The position numbers were made by a program, and so were the translations under genes. A stretch of 64,000 nt of DNA, taken from assembly GCA_964463165.1 (NCBI GenBank), contig CAYXBK010000004.1, forward strand, positions 177,474 through 241,473, given 5' to 3'. A model generated the notes under the pieces. That model was not told the origin of the DNA. It ran no database searches and saw only the letters and a list, made by a program, of their open reading frames with translations. Position 1 is the stretch's first letter. Each line of letters opens with the position of its first letter. Below are positions 17,102-25,457 of the stretch, one piece after another. Origin of the DNA: UBA7236 sp964463165. Its GTDB lineage: Bacteria; Bacteroidota; Bacteroidia; Chitinophagales; BACL12.

Positions 17102-20100
17102 TTAAAAAATCGTAACGGTGTTTGTCCATGTTTTTTCGTTTCCGGAAATTATCAAATAATAAATCCCTTCCGGAAATTCTCCAACATTTATTTCGCATGA
17201 CATTTCGCCATTAACGAATGCAATTGGAATAATTTTTATTCCCTCACCCACTGAATTAATTAATTTGATTTCGCCCGATCCTGAGAATTTTTCATTTGAA
17301 ATAATTCCTACATTCAAAAAATCGGATGATGGATTCGGATAAACAAATAACTCATCAGAAATATTATCTACCTCTCCTTTACAAGTTTGAATAATTGTAT
17401 AGGGAGATGAAGTTTTTTCACATCCAAATGCGTTTGTAACTTTCACTTTATAATTTCCGGAGGTAGTTGCAAAATAAACCGGATTAACAGCGCCGCCAAG
17501 TGCACTTGCACCTTTATACCATTGATAAGTAAATCCTGCGCCGCTATTTGCTTTTAATTTTATTGATGGGTCAAAACATAAATCATTTGTTGCATCAACA
17601 TTTGTAATTGTTGCATTTGGTTTTGGGTTTACAATTATTTGTAATGAATCAGAAATATCTATGCAGGAGGCACTTGTAATTTTCACCTGATAAAATCCCG
17701 CTTTATTGGTTGTGTAAGATGATAATGTTGCACCCGGAATATTTGCATTATTTTTTTTCCACTGATAAATATATCCAGCGCCTGTATTTGCATTTAATGT
17801 AATAGTTGAACCGCTGCAAATTGATGTTGGGCCGGCAGGAGTGATGATGGCAATTAATCCGGATTCATCGGTAAGTCCGTTGCAATTATCATCGATGGTA
17901 TTGCAAATTTCAATTGCAGCAGGATAAATTAAAGGATTTGTATCATTGCAATCGGTATTGTCAAGAATATATCCAATAGGAGCAACACAGGAATTTATTG
18001 AAATAGAAGGATCACCAAAGCCATCTTCGTCAAAATCTGAATAATAAACAGAATCACAATTTAAATCAGTTGCTATTAAAGCTTCATCAACTGCAGAAGG
18101 CGAAAAAATATAAGCTAAAGCAAATTCTATTGAACTATCTGATGGAATCACAGGGATTTTAAAGGTGATTGTGTGTTTATCATCTGCTGTATCTATCCCA
18201 CTCATTAAAAATTCTCCGAGTCCATACCATGCATCAGAAGGATCTAACTCATCCAAACTATATGGACTGTAGGAAACCCTTGCATTAGTATTCCTGGAAC
18301 CAGTACCTAAATAGCATCCATAAACTATTCCTTCACCAGTGATGAGTGCATCATCGTCAAATGGTGGATTATACTCGATTTCATTAATGGTTACAAATGC
18401 ATGTGTTGAATCATAATCCTGGTCTGGGTCAATTGTTCTGGAATAGAATACATCAACTAAATCCTCAGGTCCTTGATTTGTTAATGTAATTTTTGTTATG
18501 AAAAACAAATCGTTAATTCCTAAAATTGTTTCCTGTCGTAAATGAAGTTGATATTCACTAATATCACCTTCCCATGCTGTTTTAATCGTGTCAGGATTGT
18601 TTGAATAGGAAAGATAGGAACCTGGTATTTGATTAATGTAACAATTCTGATAAGTATTATAGAGTTTTTCACCGTTTATTTCTAATACAAATCCTTCAAG
18701 CGGATCGCCAGGCAAAGGGTAATCACCACAATAAAATGGTGAGCCGGTTGTCCAACCATCCATATCTGAATCCGCGATAAATCCAAGTCCGTCAAATTCA
18801 TTTGATTCAAGGCTATGATATCCAGTTGGTGGTTGAACTGAAGATCCGTAAACACCGCACTCATTCATTCCAATTTCAATGTAATTACCTTGCAAAAAAA
18901 CTGCATCAAAATCATCGACTATGCCGTTGCAATCTTCATCCAATCCTCCGGGTACTTCATAACCATCAGGATTTATATTAAACTCCGAATCATTACAGTC
19001 TAAATAATTTCTAACATATCCGGGTAAATTTGTACAAGATATAAGGCTAGAGTCCGGATTACCATACCCATCTGTATCTGCATCCAAATATAGAAGCATA
19101 TCCGGATCATCCGCATCTACCAACCCATCACAGTCATCGTCAATTGCATTACATATTTCTATCAAACATGGTCGGAGCTGTAAAACCCAATAATCTGAAG
19201 AAGAGTTATCCTCAGTTTTATTTCCAGAGATACCAGATTCTGAAGAACCTCCAACAACAATTTTTCCGTCAGGTTTTTCGAATACGAAATGTGATTCATC
19301 AAGGTCACCTCCACCAAAACAATTTTGCCATTTAATTGCGAAAGCTGTGTCGACGCATACGATCCAATAATCATAATTTCCAAAAGAAGCTAAAGTTTTA
19401 TCCCCCGACAAACCTGAATATGATTGGCCAGCGAGCAGATATCCGGTATCTTGGGCTTGAACAATTGAATACAAATAATCTATATTACTCCCGCCGATAG
19501 TCTTTTGCCAAATAATACTTCCTATTTCATCAAGTTTTAAAATCCACCAATCGTAATTGCCTTTTGAAACTGCAGTTTTTTCTCCACTTATTCCTGATGA
19601 ACTATATCCACCAACAATAAAGTCGCCGTCCGAATTTTGAATCACCGTCATGGCTTGATCGTACCCAGATCCCCCTATTGTATTTTGCCATACTATATTA
19701 CCCAAATTATCGAGTTTAACTATCCAATAATCTGACATCCCAAAAACGGTTTCCGATTTATTTCCTGAAATACCTGAACTTGAAAATCCTGCAACAATGT
19801 AACCACCATCTGCCGTTTGATGAATGTCACGTAATTCATCGCTTGATGAACCGCCAATCGCTTTTTGCCATTGTAAATTGCCCAAGCTATCAAGTTTCAA
19901 AACCCACCAATCATAACTGCCATATGAATTCTGTGATTTGTTGCCCGAAATTCCTGAAGCAGATGAACCTCCAACTATATACCCCCCGTCTGATGTACAT
20001 TCAATAGAATAAGCAATGTCTGTTGAACTACCACCGAATACTTTCTGCCAAAGGATATCACCATCAAGATTCAGCTTCAAAATCCAATAATCAGAAACTC

Positions 20101-20494
20101 CATATCTTGCAATGGTTTTATCACCTGAAACAATTGATTCTGAATAACCTGCCAGAATATATCCATTCGAATCAGATGTAATTTTATAAAGGCGGTCATT
20201 ATCGTTGCCGCCAATGGTGTTTTCCCATTCGATATTCCCAGCACTATCTGTTTTTACAACCCAGTAATCATAATCAAATATTCCCCCGCCTATTACTCCT
20301 TCGGACTTATCCCCTGAAGTTGGAGAAACAGAATAGCCCCCAAGAAGCAACCCATTATCCTCAGTTTGAAGACCGGATCTTAAAAAATCGTTTGCACTCC
20401 CACCAATGGTATTTTGCCAATCAATTGCGGGGGGCAATTGCGCTAAGGATTTTAAAGTCGCAAAAATTACGAAAATGATAAAACAGCCTTTCAT
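17102..20494 (-). CDS. large T9SS-secreted protein with beta-propeller-like repeats and MopE-type motifs
   Basis: A 1130-residue secreted protein. A signal peptide is seen (MKGCFIIFVIFATLKSLAQ). Residues about 20-430 hold eight repeats of about 50-55 residues with the pattern WQxTIGGS...D...Q..DGG...GG.S.SGxSG.K....DYW..KLD, likely a beta-propeller or solenoid. Three MopE-type Cys/Asp motifs follow (CNAIDDDCDGLVD, DEDCNGIVDD, CNTIDDNCNGLTDE), which bind metals in the family. Two Ig-like segments with QWKKNN and YQWYKG precede a C-terminal T9SS type A sorting domain (VYPNPSSDFLNV ... GIYYLII). It would be exported by T9SS and attached or released at the surface. ATG at 20494 is preferred over an upstream GTG. 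Confidence 0.85.
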   Translation of the reverse strand: MKGCFIIFVIFATLKSLAQLPPAIDWQNTIGGSANDFLRSGLQTEDNGLLLGGYSVSPTSGDKSEGVIGGGIFDYDYWVVKTDSAGNIEWENTIGGNDNDRLYKITSDSNGYILAGYSESIVSGDKTIARYGVSDYWILKLNLDGDILWQKVFGGSSTDIAYSIECTSDGGYIVGGSSASGISGNKSQNSYGSYDWWVLKLDSLGNLQWQKAIGGSSSDELRDIHQTADGGYIVAGFSSSGISGNKSETVFGMSDYWIVKLDNLGNIVWQNTIGGSGYDQAMTVIQNSDGDFIVGGYSSSGISGEKTAVSKGNYDWWILKLDEIGSIIWQKTIGGSNIDYLYSIVQAQDTGYLLAGQSYSGLSGDKTLASFGNYDYWIVCVDTAFAIKWQNCFGGGDLDESHFVFEKPDGKIVVGGSSESGISGNKTEDNSSSDYWVLQLRPCLIEICNAIDDDCDGLVDADDPDMLLYLDADTDGYGNPDSSLISCTNLPGYVRNYLDCNDSEFNINPDGYEVPGGLDEDCNGIVDDFDAVFLQGNYIEIGMNECGVYGSSVQPPTGYHSLESNEFDGLGFIADSDMDGWTTGSPFYCGDYPLPGDPLEGFVLEINGEKLYNTYQNCYINQIPGSYLSYSNNPDTIKTAWEGDISEYQLHLRQETILGINDLFFITKITLTNQGPEDLVDVFYSRTIDPDQDYDSTHAFVTINEIEYNPPFDDDALITGEGIVYGCYLGTGSRNTNARVSYSPYSLDELDPSDAWYGLGEFLMSGIDTADDKHTITFKIPVIPSDSSIEFALAYIFSPSAVDEALIATDLNCDSVYYSDFDEDGFGDPSISINSCVAPIGYILDNTDCNDTNPLIYPAAIEICNTIDDNCNGLTDESGLIAIITPAGPTSICSGSTITLNANTGAGYIYQWKKNNANIPGATLSSYTTNKAGFYQVKITSASCIDISDSLQIIVNPKPNATITNVDATNDLCFDPSIKLKANSGAGFTYQWYKGASALGGAVNPVYFATTSGNYKVKVTNAFGCEKTSSPYTIIQTCKGEVDNISDELFVYPNPSSDFLNVGIISNEKFSGSGEIKLINSVGEGIKIIPIAFVNGEMSCEINVGEFPEGIYYLIISGNEKTWTNTVTIF

Positions 20495-20621
20495 AGGTAA
20501 CACTATATCGTATTCAAATGTGAAAATTATTATCGCTTCTAATTATAGAAACCGATTTCAAATATAATATAACACTAGTAATCACACAATTATTAGTGAA
20601 TTCATTTGTAATTTTGTAGTG

Positions 20622-20867
20622 ATGAAAGTTGACCAGGATATATATAATAAAGTAGAAGCCTCCCTTAACACCATTCGCCCTTACCTGAATGAAGACGGCG
20701 GTGATATTAAAGTGGTGGAGATCACGGATGAAATGATCGTGCGGGTGAAATTGCTGGGGGCTTGCGAATCATGCCCGATGAGTTTCATGACCATGAAAGC
20801 AGGTGTGGAAGAAAGTATCAGAAAAGCAATTCCGGAAATAAAAGGGATTGTGACGGTGGATGCATGA
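20622..20867 (+). CDS. NifU C-terminal-domain iron-sulfur scaffold protein
   Basis: An 81-residue protein equal to the NifU C-terminal domain. Seen: RPYLNEDGGDIKVVEI, and the CxxC pair C48 and C51 in LGACESCPMSFMTMKAGVE. Such proteins assemble or transfer [4Fe-4S] clusters. The ATG at 20622 directly follows an in-frame GTG. TAATTTTG at 20609-20616 resembles a -7 box, but no good -33 box is found at the right distance. It is followed by pyrF after 38 bases, a possible operon. Confidence 0.9.
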   Translation: MKVDQDIYNKVEASLNTIRPYLNEDGGDIKVVEITDEMIVRVKLLGACESCPMSFMTMKAGVEESIRKAIPEIKGIVTVDA

Positions 20868-20905
20868 TAAAATTCTTTCTCAAATAATTAATTCATTTTC
20901 ATTTA

Positions 20906-21724
20906 ATGAATCAATCAAAAATAATTGACCTGATTAAAAACAGGAAGAGCTATTTATGTGTCGGCCTCGACACCGACCTCGAAAAAATTCCCGCACATTT
21001 AAAATCATATAACGATCCGATATTTGAATTCAATAAAAGAATTATTGATGCAACGAGAGATTATTGCATTGCTTACAAACCAAATATTGCATTTTACGAA
21101 GCATACGGAAGCAAGGGCTGGGAGAGTTTAGAAAAAACAGTTGATTATATCGGCAATGATCATTTTAAAATTGCAGATGCAAAACGGGGCGATATCGGAA
21201 ATACTTCTTCACGCTATGCTGAAGCATTTTTTAAAACAATGAATTTTGATGCAATCACCGTTGCTCCTTATATGGGTGAAGATTCTGTTACGCCGTTTTT
21301 AAAATTTGAAAATAAATGGGTAATTCTTTTAGCGCTCACTTCAAATTCGGGCAGCAAAGATTTTCAAATGATGGAAGAAGATGGTGAGAAATTATTTGAA
21401 CGTGTGATCAAAAAAGCAAATGAATGGGGCAATGCGGATAACCTGATGTTTGTAATCGGCGCTACCCATCCTGAAGCATTTAAAAAAATTAGAAATCTCG
21501 CACCTGATAATTTCTTTCTCGTTCCTGGTGTAGGTGCCCAGGGTGGAGACCTCGCTGCGGTATCAAAAAATGGTATGAATAAAAATTGCGGTCTTATTGT
21601 CAATTCTACAAGAGACATTATCTACGCTTCCAATGGTGAAGATTTTGCGGAGAAGGCGAAAGAAAAAGCGGCTGCCGTTCAAAATGAAATGGAAGCGCTT
21701 TTAATTCAGAAAGGTTTTTTATAG
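20906..21724 (+). CDS. pyrF: orotidine 5'-phosphate decarboxylase (type 2)
   Basis: A 272-residue OMP decarboxylase catalysing the last step of UMP synthesis. Seen: the substrate-binding LCVGLDTDLEKIP, the catalytic HFKIADAKRGDIGNTS with the Asp-Ala-Lys-x-x-Asp set, and VPGVGAQGGD near the phosphate-binding loop. Its length and the wide gap between the first Asp and the Lys mark it as the longer, Bacteroidota/actinobacterial type of PyrF. It lies in a short run with the NifU-like gene before it and DUF2851 after it. Confidence 0.94.
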   Translation: MNQSKIIDLIKNRKSYLCVGLDTDLEKIPAHLKSYNDPIFEFNKRIIDATRDYCIAYKPNIAFYEAYGSKGWESLEKTVDYIGNDHFKIADAKRGDIGNTSSRYAEAFFKTMNFDAITVAPYMGEDSVTPFLKFENKWVILLALTSNSGSKDFQMMEEDGEKLFERVIKKANEWGNADNLMFVIGATHPEAFKKIRNLAPDNFFLVPGVGAQGGDLAAVSKNGMNKNCGLIVNSTRDIIYASNGEDFAEKAKEKAAAVQNEMEALLIQKGFL

Positions 21725-21761
21725 CTTTATTAAATATTACAACATTCTAAATTAACCCCTT

Positions 21762-23024
21762 ATGCAAGAAGATTTTCTCCACTACGTATGGAAAATGAAA
21801 TTATTCAGTATGTCTGTACTCGAGACAACTGAAGGCGAATCCATACTCATTTATTCTACAGGCGATCACAGCGAACATTCCGGCCCGGATTTTACCAATG
21901 CGAAAATTAAAATCGGCGATACGGTATGGGCAGGCAATGTTGAGATACATATTAACTCTTCCGACTGGCAGGCACATCAGCATGATAATGATCGTGCTTA
22001 TGATAATGTTATTCTGCATGTGGTTTTCAATCACGATAAAATGGTTGGAGATTTCCCGACACTTGAATTAAAAAATATTATACCGGAAGAATTAATTCAT
22101 AAATATGCATTCATGATGCAAACGGCTGCGTGGATACCGTGTGAAAAATCAATTAATCAGGTACCCGAAATTATTATTCGCGGATGGCTCTCACGTTTAT
22201 TAACCGAACGCATCGAATCAAAAGCATTAAAATTTGAACAACGATTCATGCTGAATAAAAATAATTGGGAAGAAACATGTTACCAGTTAATTGCCAGAAA
22301 TTTCGGTTCTCACGTAAATGCAGATCCGTTTGAAAGAGTTACCCGTTCCCTCCCGTTTAATCTCATCCGTAAACATATCAATCAGCCCATGCAGGTGGAA
22401 GCATTGTTATTCGGACAGGCCGGATTTCTCGAAGCAAATTTTCGCGAATTATATCCGCATCAATTGCAGGCGGAATATAAATTTCTGCAAAAAAAATATG
22501 CGCTCGAACCGATCCGCACACTTGAGTGGAAATTTCTGCGCATGCGGCCCGCCAATTTCCCGACCATAAGAATGAGTCAGTTTGCAAATTTTATTTCGCA
22601 GCATGATATTTTATTTTCAAAAATTCTGGAATCAAATCATTTAAATGAGATCAGAAAATTATTTAATGCATCGGCAGGTTCTTATTGGAAAGAACATTAT
22701 CATTTTAAAAAATCCGCTCCGGTTAAATCAACACATATCGGGAAATCAACAATTGATTTAATCATCATGAATACAATTGCACCGTTGATGTATCTGTATG
22801 GAAAACAAACAGGTGAAAAGCAATATGTTCAAAAATCCATCAACCTTATCGAACAATTACCGCCTGAAAAAAATAATATTACAGACAGCTGGCAAAAATT
22901 AAATGTAAAAGCATTGCATGCTGGTGAATCTCAGGCATTAATGGAACTGAAAGAAAATTATTGCAATCTGAAGCGATGCCTCGAATGCAATATCGGCCAC
23001 CAGGTTTTGAAAAAAGTTTTTTAA
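21762..23024 (+). CDS. DUF2851 family protein
   Basis: A 420-residue cytosolic protein of the DUF2851 family, restricted mainly to Bacteroidota. Seen: the opening EDFLHYVWKMKLF, the HSEHSGPDFTNAKIKIG and WAGNVEIHINSSDW strands, and the C-terminal NYCNLKRCLECNIGHQVL with a Cys-rich end. No function is known; it is usually conserved as a single-copy gene. It is immediately followed by a PspC-like gene (13 bases), a common pairing that suggests co-transcription. Confidence 0.85.
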   Translation: MQEDFLHYVWKMKLFSMSVLETTEGESILIYSTGDHSEHSGPDFTNAKIKIGDTVWAGNVEIHINSSDWQAHQHDNDRAYDNVILHVVFNHDKMVGDFPTLELKNIIPEELIHKYAFMMQTAAWIPCEKSINQVPEIIIRGWLSRLLTERIESKALKFEQRFMLNKNNWEETCYQLIARNFGSHVNADPFERVTRSLPFNLIRKHINQPMQVEALLFGQAGFLEANFRELYPHQLQAEYKFLQKKYALEPIRTLEWKFLRMRPANFPTIRMSQFANFISQHDILFSKILESNHLNEIRKLFNASAGSYWKEHYHFKKSAPVKSTHIGKSTIDLIIMNTIAPLMYLYGKQTGEKQYVQKSINLIEQLPPEKNNITDSWQKLNVKALHAGESQALMELKENYCNLKRCLECNIGHQVLKKVF

Positions 23025-23037
23025 ATTTGTAAAGAGA

Positions 23038-23259
23038 ATGTTATACAGACTAAAACATCTGATTGAAACGGGCGCTTTTGGCGTTTGTTCCTGGCTTGGA
23101 GAAAAAATGGGCATTGCTTCCAGCCGGGTTCGTTTATGGTTTGTGTATGTTTCTTTCCTTGCACTGGGTTCTCCGGTAATTCTATATATGATCCTTGCTT
23201 TTTGGGTAAATCTCAAAAACTATATCCGCGATAAGATTGATCCTGTGAGAGACTTGTGA
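23038..23259 (+). CDS. PspC domain protein
   Basis: A 73-residue inner-membrane protein equal to a PspC domain: GVCSWLGEKMGIASSRVRLWFVYV followed by a hydrophobic SFLALGSPVILYMILAFWV (read as two adjoining segments). PspC proteins sense or respond to membrane stress in proteobacteria; here the role is inferred and no PspA or PspB is nearby. It is likely co-transcribed with DUF2851. Confidence 0.75.
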   Translation: MLYRLKHLIETGAFGVCSWLGEKMGIASSRVRLWFVYVSFLALGSPVILYMILAFWVNLKNYIRDKIDPVRDL

Positions 23260-23346
23260 ATTGCGAATTTCGAATTGAAAATTGCGAATTTGAGCTTCTT
23301 TGATACTTTCAACCATCTTCTTTTAATTAAAAATATTACCTACCGA
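23254..23346. repeat. 'attgcgaatttcgaattg' dispersed repeat
   Basis: Two close copies of a gcgaatttcgaattg word at 23259-23296, matching the copy at 11411-11447. No gene is recognised in this stretch. Confidence 0.45.
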
Positions 23347-23443
23347 ATTGTCACCGTGAGCTTGTCGAAGGGTGGTTCGACAGGCCCGCCTGCCTTCAAC
23401 ACATGCGCCTCGCGTCGGCCGGCAGGCTCACCATGACGTTTCG
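23347..23443. repeat. REP-like palindromic element, copy 1
   Basis: A nested inverted repeat with outer arms gtcaccgtgagc and gctcaccatgac, inner arms cttgtcgaa and ttcgacagg, and a core cctgcc/ggcagg pair. A nearly identical copy lies 138 bases on. The half at 12159 belongs to the same family. Confidence 0.7.
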
Positions 23444-23484
23444 AGGAGAGGGGCCTCAAACTTTGCCCGATGCATCCCACACGA

Positions 23485-23594
23485 ATTGTCACCCTGAGCT
23501 TGTCGAAAGGTTGAAAAAAATTGTGGTTCGACAGGCCCGCCTGCCTTCAACACGTGCGCCTCGCGTCGGCCGGCAGGCTCACCATGACGTTTCG
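23485..23594. repeat. REP-like palindromic element, copy 2
   Basis: Same arms and core as copy 1 (gtcaccctgagcttgtcgaa ... ggctcaccatgacgtttcg) with about 16 extra bases after the left arm. The 60 bases from the inner right arm to the end are almost identical between the two copies. Confidence 0.7.
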
Positions 23595-23640
23595 TTTTGA
23601 ATAAGCTCCACTATTTGAATAAGTACCACTATAAAAGCAT

Positions 23641-23706
23641 TGTCACCCTAAGCCTGCCTGCCACAGCACATGCCCTAAGCTTCGGCAGGCAGGCCTGTCG
23701 AAGGGC
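23641..23706. repeat. REP-like element, divergent copy 3
   Basis: Starts with tgtcaccctaagcctgcctg and ends with ggcaggcaggcctgtcgaag. The arms form gcctgcctgcc/ggcaggcaggc, a palindrome related to the one at 13325-13362. Confidence 0.5.
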
Positions 23707-23809
23707 GCTTGACGAAGCAAGTTTTTAAAAAACGATAGAGACTATTTGAGTGTGACTGCCGACCGTGGACCGAGGACTGTGGACTTTATTATATCCACTG
23801 TTCTTAATA

Positions 23810-23851
23810 CTTAAAATAAAAAATGCGAACCGAAATAGTTCGGCTCGCATT
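23810..23851 (-). terminator. rho-independent terminator of tRNA-Leu
   Basis: On the minus strand a 13-base-pair stem (aatgcgagccgaa with ttcggttcgcatt, one G-T pair) around a four-base loop is followed by a T-rich run (23810-23821). It lies directly 3' of the tRNA. Confidence 0.8.
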
Positions 23852-23855
23852 CAAG

Positions 23856-23940
23856 TGCCCAGGACAAGATTCGAACTTGCACACCCTTTCAGGCGCCAGC
23901 CCCTCAAGCTGGTATGTCTACCAATTTCACCACCTGGGCA
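23856..23940 (-). tRNA. tRNA-Leu (GAG anticodon)
   Basis: An 85-base class II tRNA without encoded CCA. The acceptor arms tgcccagg and cctgggca pair fully. The anticodon stem ccagc/gctgg encloses the loop TTGAGGG, giving anticodon GAG, which reads CUC and CUU leucine codons. A long variable arm and a T-arm with gttcgaat are present. A strong terminator follows. Confidence 0.95.
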
Positions 23941-24020
23941 TTGTGAGCGGCAAAGTTAATGTTCAAAATCTGGAGTTCAAAGTGGGAGGCTGCTGGCCAC
24001 AGGCAACTGGCTGCTAGCGG

Positions 24021-24048
24021 CTAGTAGCTAGTAGCTAGTAGCTAGTAG
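24021..24048. repeat. tandem heptamer repeat, four copies of ctagtag
   Basis: Four perfect head-to-tail copies of ctagtag, preceded by degenerate gctagcgg. It lies just 3' of the xerD-like gene. Confidence 0.75.
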
Positions 24049-24054
24049 CACACT

Positions 24055-24957
24055 TTACTTAAACCTCGGATGAAATTGAATCAACGTAGCTCGTAAAAAC
24101 TCCCGGTCGATATGTGTGTAGATTTCGGTTGTAGTGATCGATTCATGGCCCAGCATTTCCTGCACGGCACGCAGATCGGCACCACCTTCAATGAGATGCG
24201 TGGCAAAGGAATGACGAAATGTATGGGGAGAAACCGATTTTTTTATTCCTGCTTTTTCTGTTAGCTGTTTAAGGAGCATGAAAATATAATTTCTCGTGAT
24301 TTTACTGCCGAGCCTGTTTATAAAAACATGATCTTCAAAACCTTTTTTAATTGTTTGGTGGTTGCGAACTGTTTCAATATAAATTTTAATATACTTCACT
24401 GCACTTTCACCGATCGGAACAAGCCGCTCTTTATTTCCTTTTCCTTTTACCTTCACAAAACCGACATCAAAATAAATATCGGAAATTTTCAATTCAACTA
24501 ATTCACTTACACGCAAACCGCAACTGTATAAAGTTTCAAATATTGCTTTATTGCGTTGACCTTCGGGTGTACTCAGATCAATTACATCAATTATTCGCAT
24601 GATCTCATCATAACCGAGTGTGTCAGGTAAATTTCTGCGTAATTTCGGAAGATCCAGTAATTGAGAAGGATCATTATCAATCAGATCTTCCATCAATAAA
24701 AATTTGAAAAAAGCCCTGATGCCAGAAATGATCCTCGCCTGTGAGCGATCGTTCATACCAATCTCATTCAGGAAAATCAAAAAGTGCTCAAGTTGTTCAC
24801 GATTGATTTTTTCCGGCGTACTCGTATCATGATTGAGGTCAAGAAACTGCACAAGTTTTCCGATATCATGGAGATAGGCATCAACAGAATGGCCGCTCAG
24901 CGATTTTTCCAATTGCAGATAGGATTTAAATTCACGGATGGCTCCCTGCCAGTTCAT
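24055..24957 (-). CDS. xerD: site-specific tyrosine recombinase XerD/XerC
   Basis: A 300-residue tyrosine recombinase that resolves chromosome dimers at dif. The N-terminal SAM-like domain covers about residues 5-90. The catalytic set is complete: R149 (SCGLRVSEL), K173 (KGKGNKERL), H245 and R248 (PHTFRHSFATH), H271 (LGHESITTTEIY) and nucleophile Y280. Length is the usual 300. The gene is divergent from aroQ with 82 bases between starts. Assignment to XerD rather than XerC is by general resemblance and by the habit of Bacteroidota genomes; only one of the pair is in this window. Confidence 0.88.
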   Translation of the reverse strand: MNWQGAIREFKSYLQLEKSLSGHSVDAYLHDIGKLVQFLDLNHDTSTPEKINREQLEHFLIFLNEIGMNDRSQARIISGIRAFFKFLLMEDLIDNDPSQLLDLPKLRRNLPDTLGYDEIMRIIDVIDLSTPEGQRNKAIFETLYSCGLRVSELVELKISDIYFDVGFVKVKGKGNKERLVPIGESAVKYIKIYIETVRNHQTIKKGFEDHVFINRLGSKITRNYIFMLLKQLTEKAGIKKSVSPHTFRHSFATHLIEGGADLRAVQEMLGHESITTTEIYTHIDREFLRATLIQFHPRFK

Positions 24958-25039
24958 GGTGAAAAATTACGACAGCTGAAAAAGCTGCCGGTTGGTTGTT
25001 ATACTGCCGGATTTGTGAATAATTGTATTTTTGTCTCAA

Positions 25040-25456
25040 ATGAAACTCATCATAATTAACGGGCCAAACCTGAATTTATTGGGTGTTCGCGAGCCGGAGA
25101 TTTACGGATCACGCAGTTTTGAGGATTTTCTCTCAGAATTAAAAAACAGGTTTCCTGAAATTGAATTATCGTATTACCAAAGTAATATCGAAGGCGAGAT
25201 CGTAAACAAAATTCATGAAACCGGATTTAATTTCACCGGCATCATTTTAAATGCGGGTGCATATTCGCACACTTCGTATGCTATTGCCGATGCAATTGCA
25301 TCAGTTACCACACCGGTAGTTGAAGTACATATTTCAAATACATTTGCGAGAGAGGAATACCGCCATAAAGATGTGCTTACATCAAAATGTGTCGGCCTGA
25401 TCTGCGGCCTTGGACTTGAAGGCTATGCACTCGCAATAAATTATTTTAAAAAATAA
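25040..25456 (+). CDS. aroQ: 3-dehydroquinate dehydratase, type II
   Basis: A 138-residue type II dehydroquinase of the shikimate pathway. Seen: IINGPNLNLLGVREPEIYG with the catalytic tyrosine Y22, the NAGAYSHTSYAIADA loop with the conserved Asn and His, and VEVHISNTFAREEYRH with the substrate-binding arginines. The ATG at 25040 is preferred to an in-frame TTG at 25031. TATTTTTG at 25026-25033 is a plausible -7 box, but no convincing -33 box was found. It ends two bases before the convergent glycosyltransferase gene. Confidence 0.94.
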   Translation: MKLIIINGPNLNLLGVREPEIYGSRSFEDFLSELKNRFPEIELSYYQSNIEGEIVNKIHETGFNFTGIILNAGAYSHTSYAIADAIASVTTPVVEVHISNTFAREEYRHKDVLTSKCVGLICGLGLEGYALAINYFKK

Positions 25457-25457
25457 A

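Noticed and set aside
24055..24957. Integrase of a mobile element
   Set aside because: Length, full catalytic set and position divergent from aroQ fit the chromosomal XerC/D protein better than a phage integrase.
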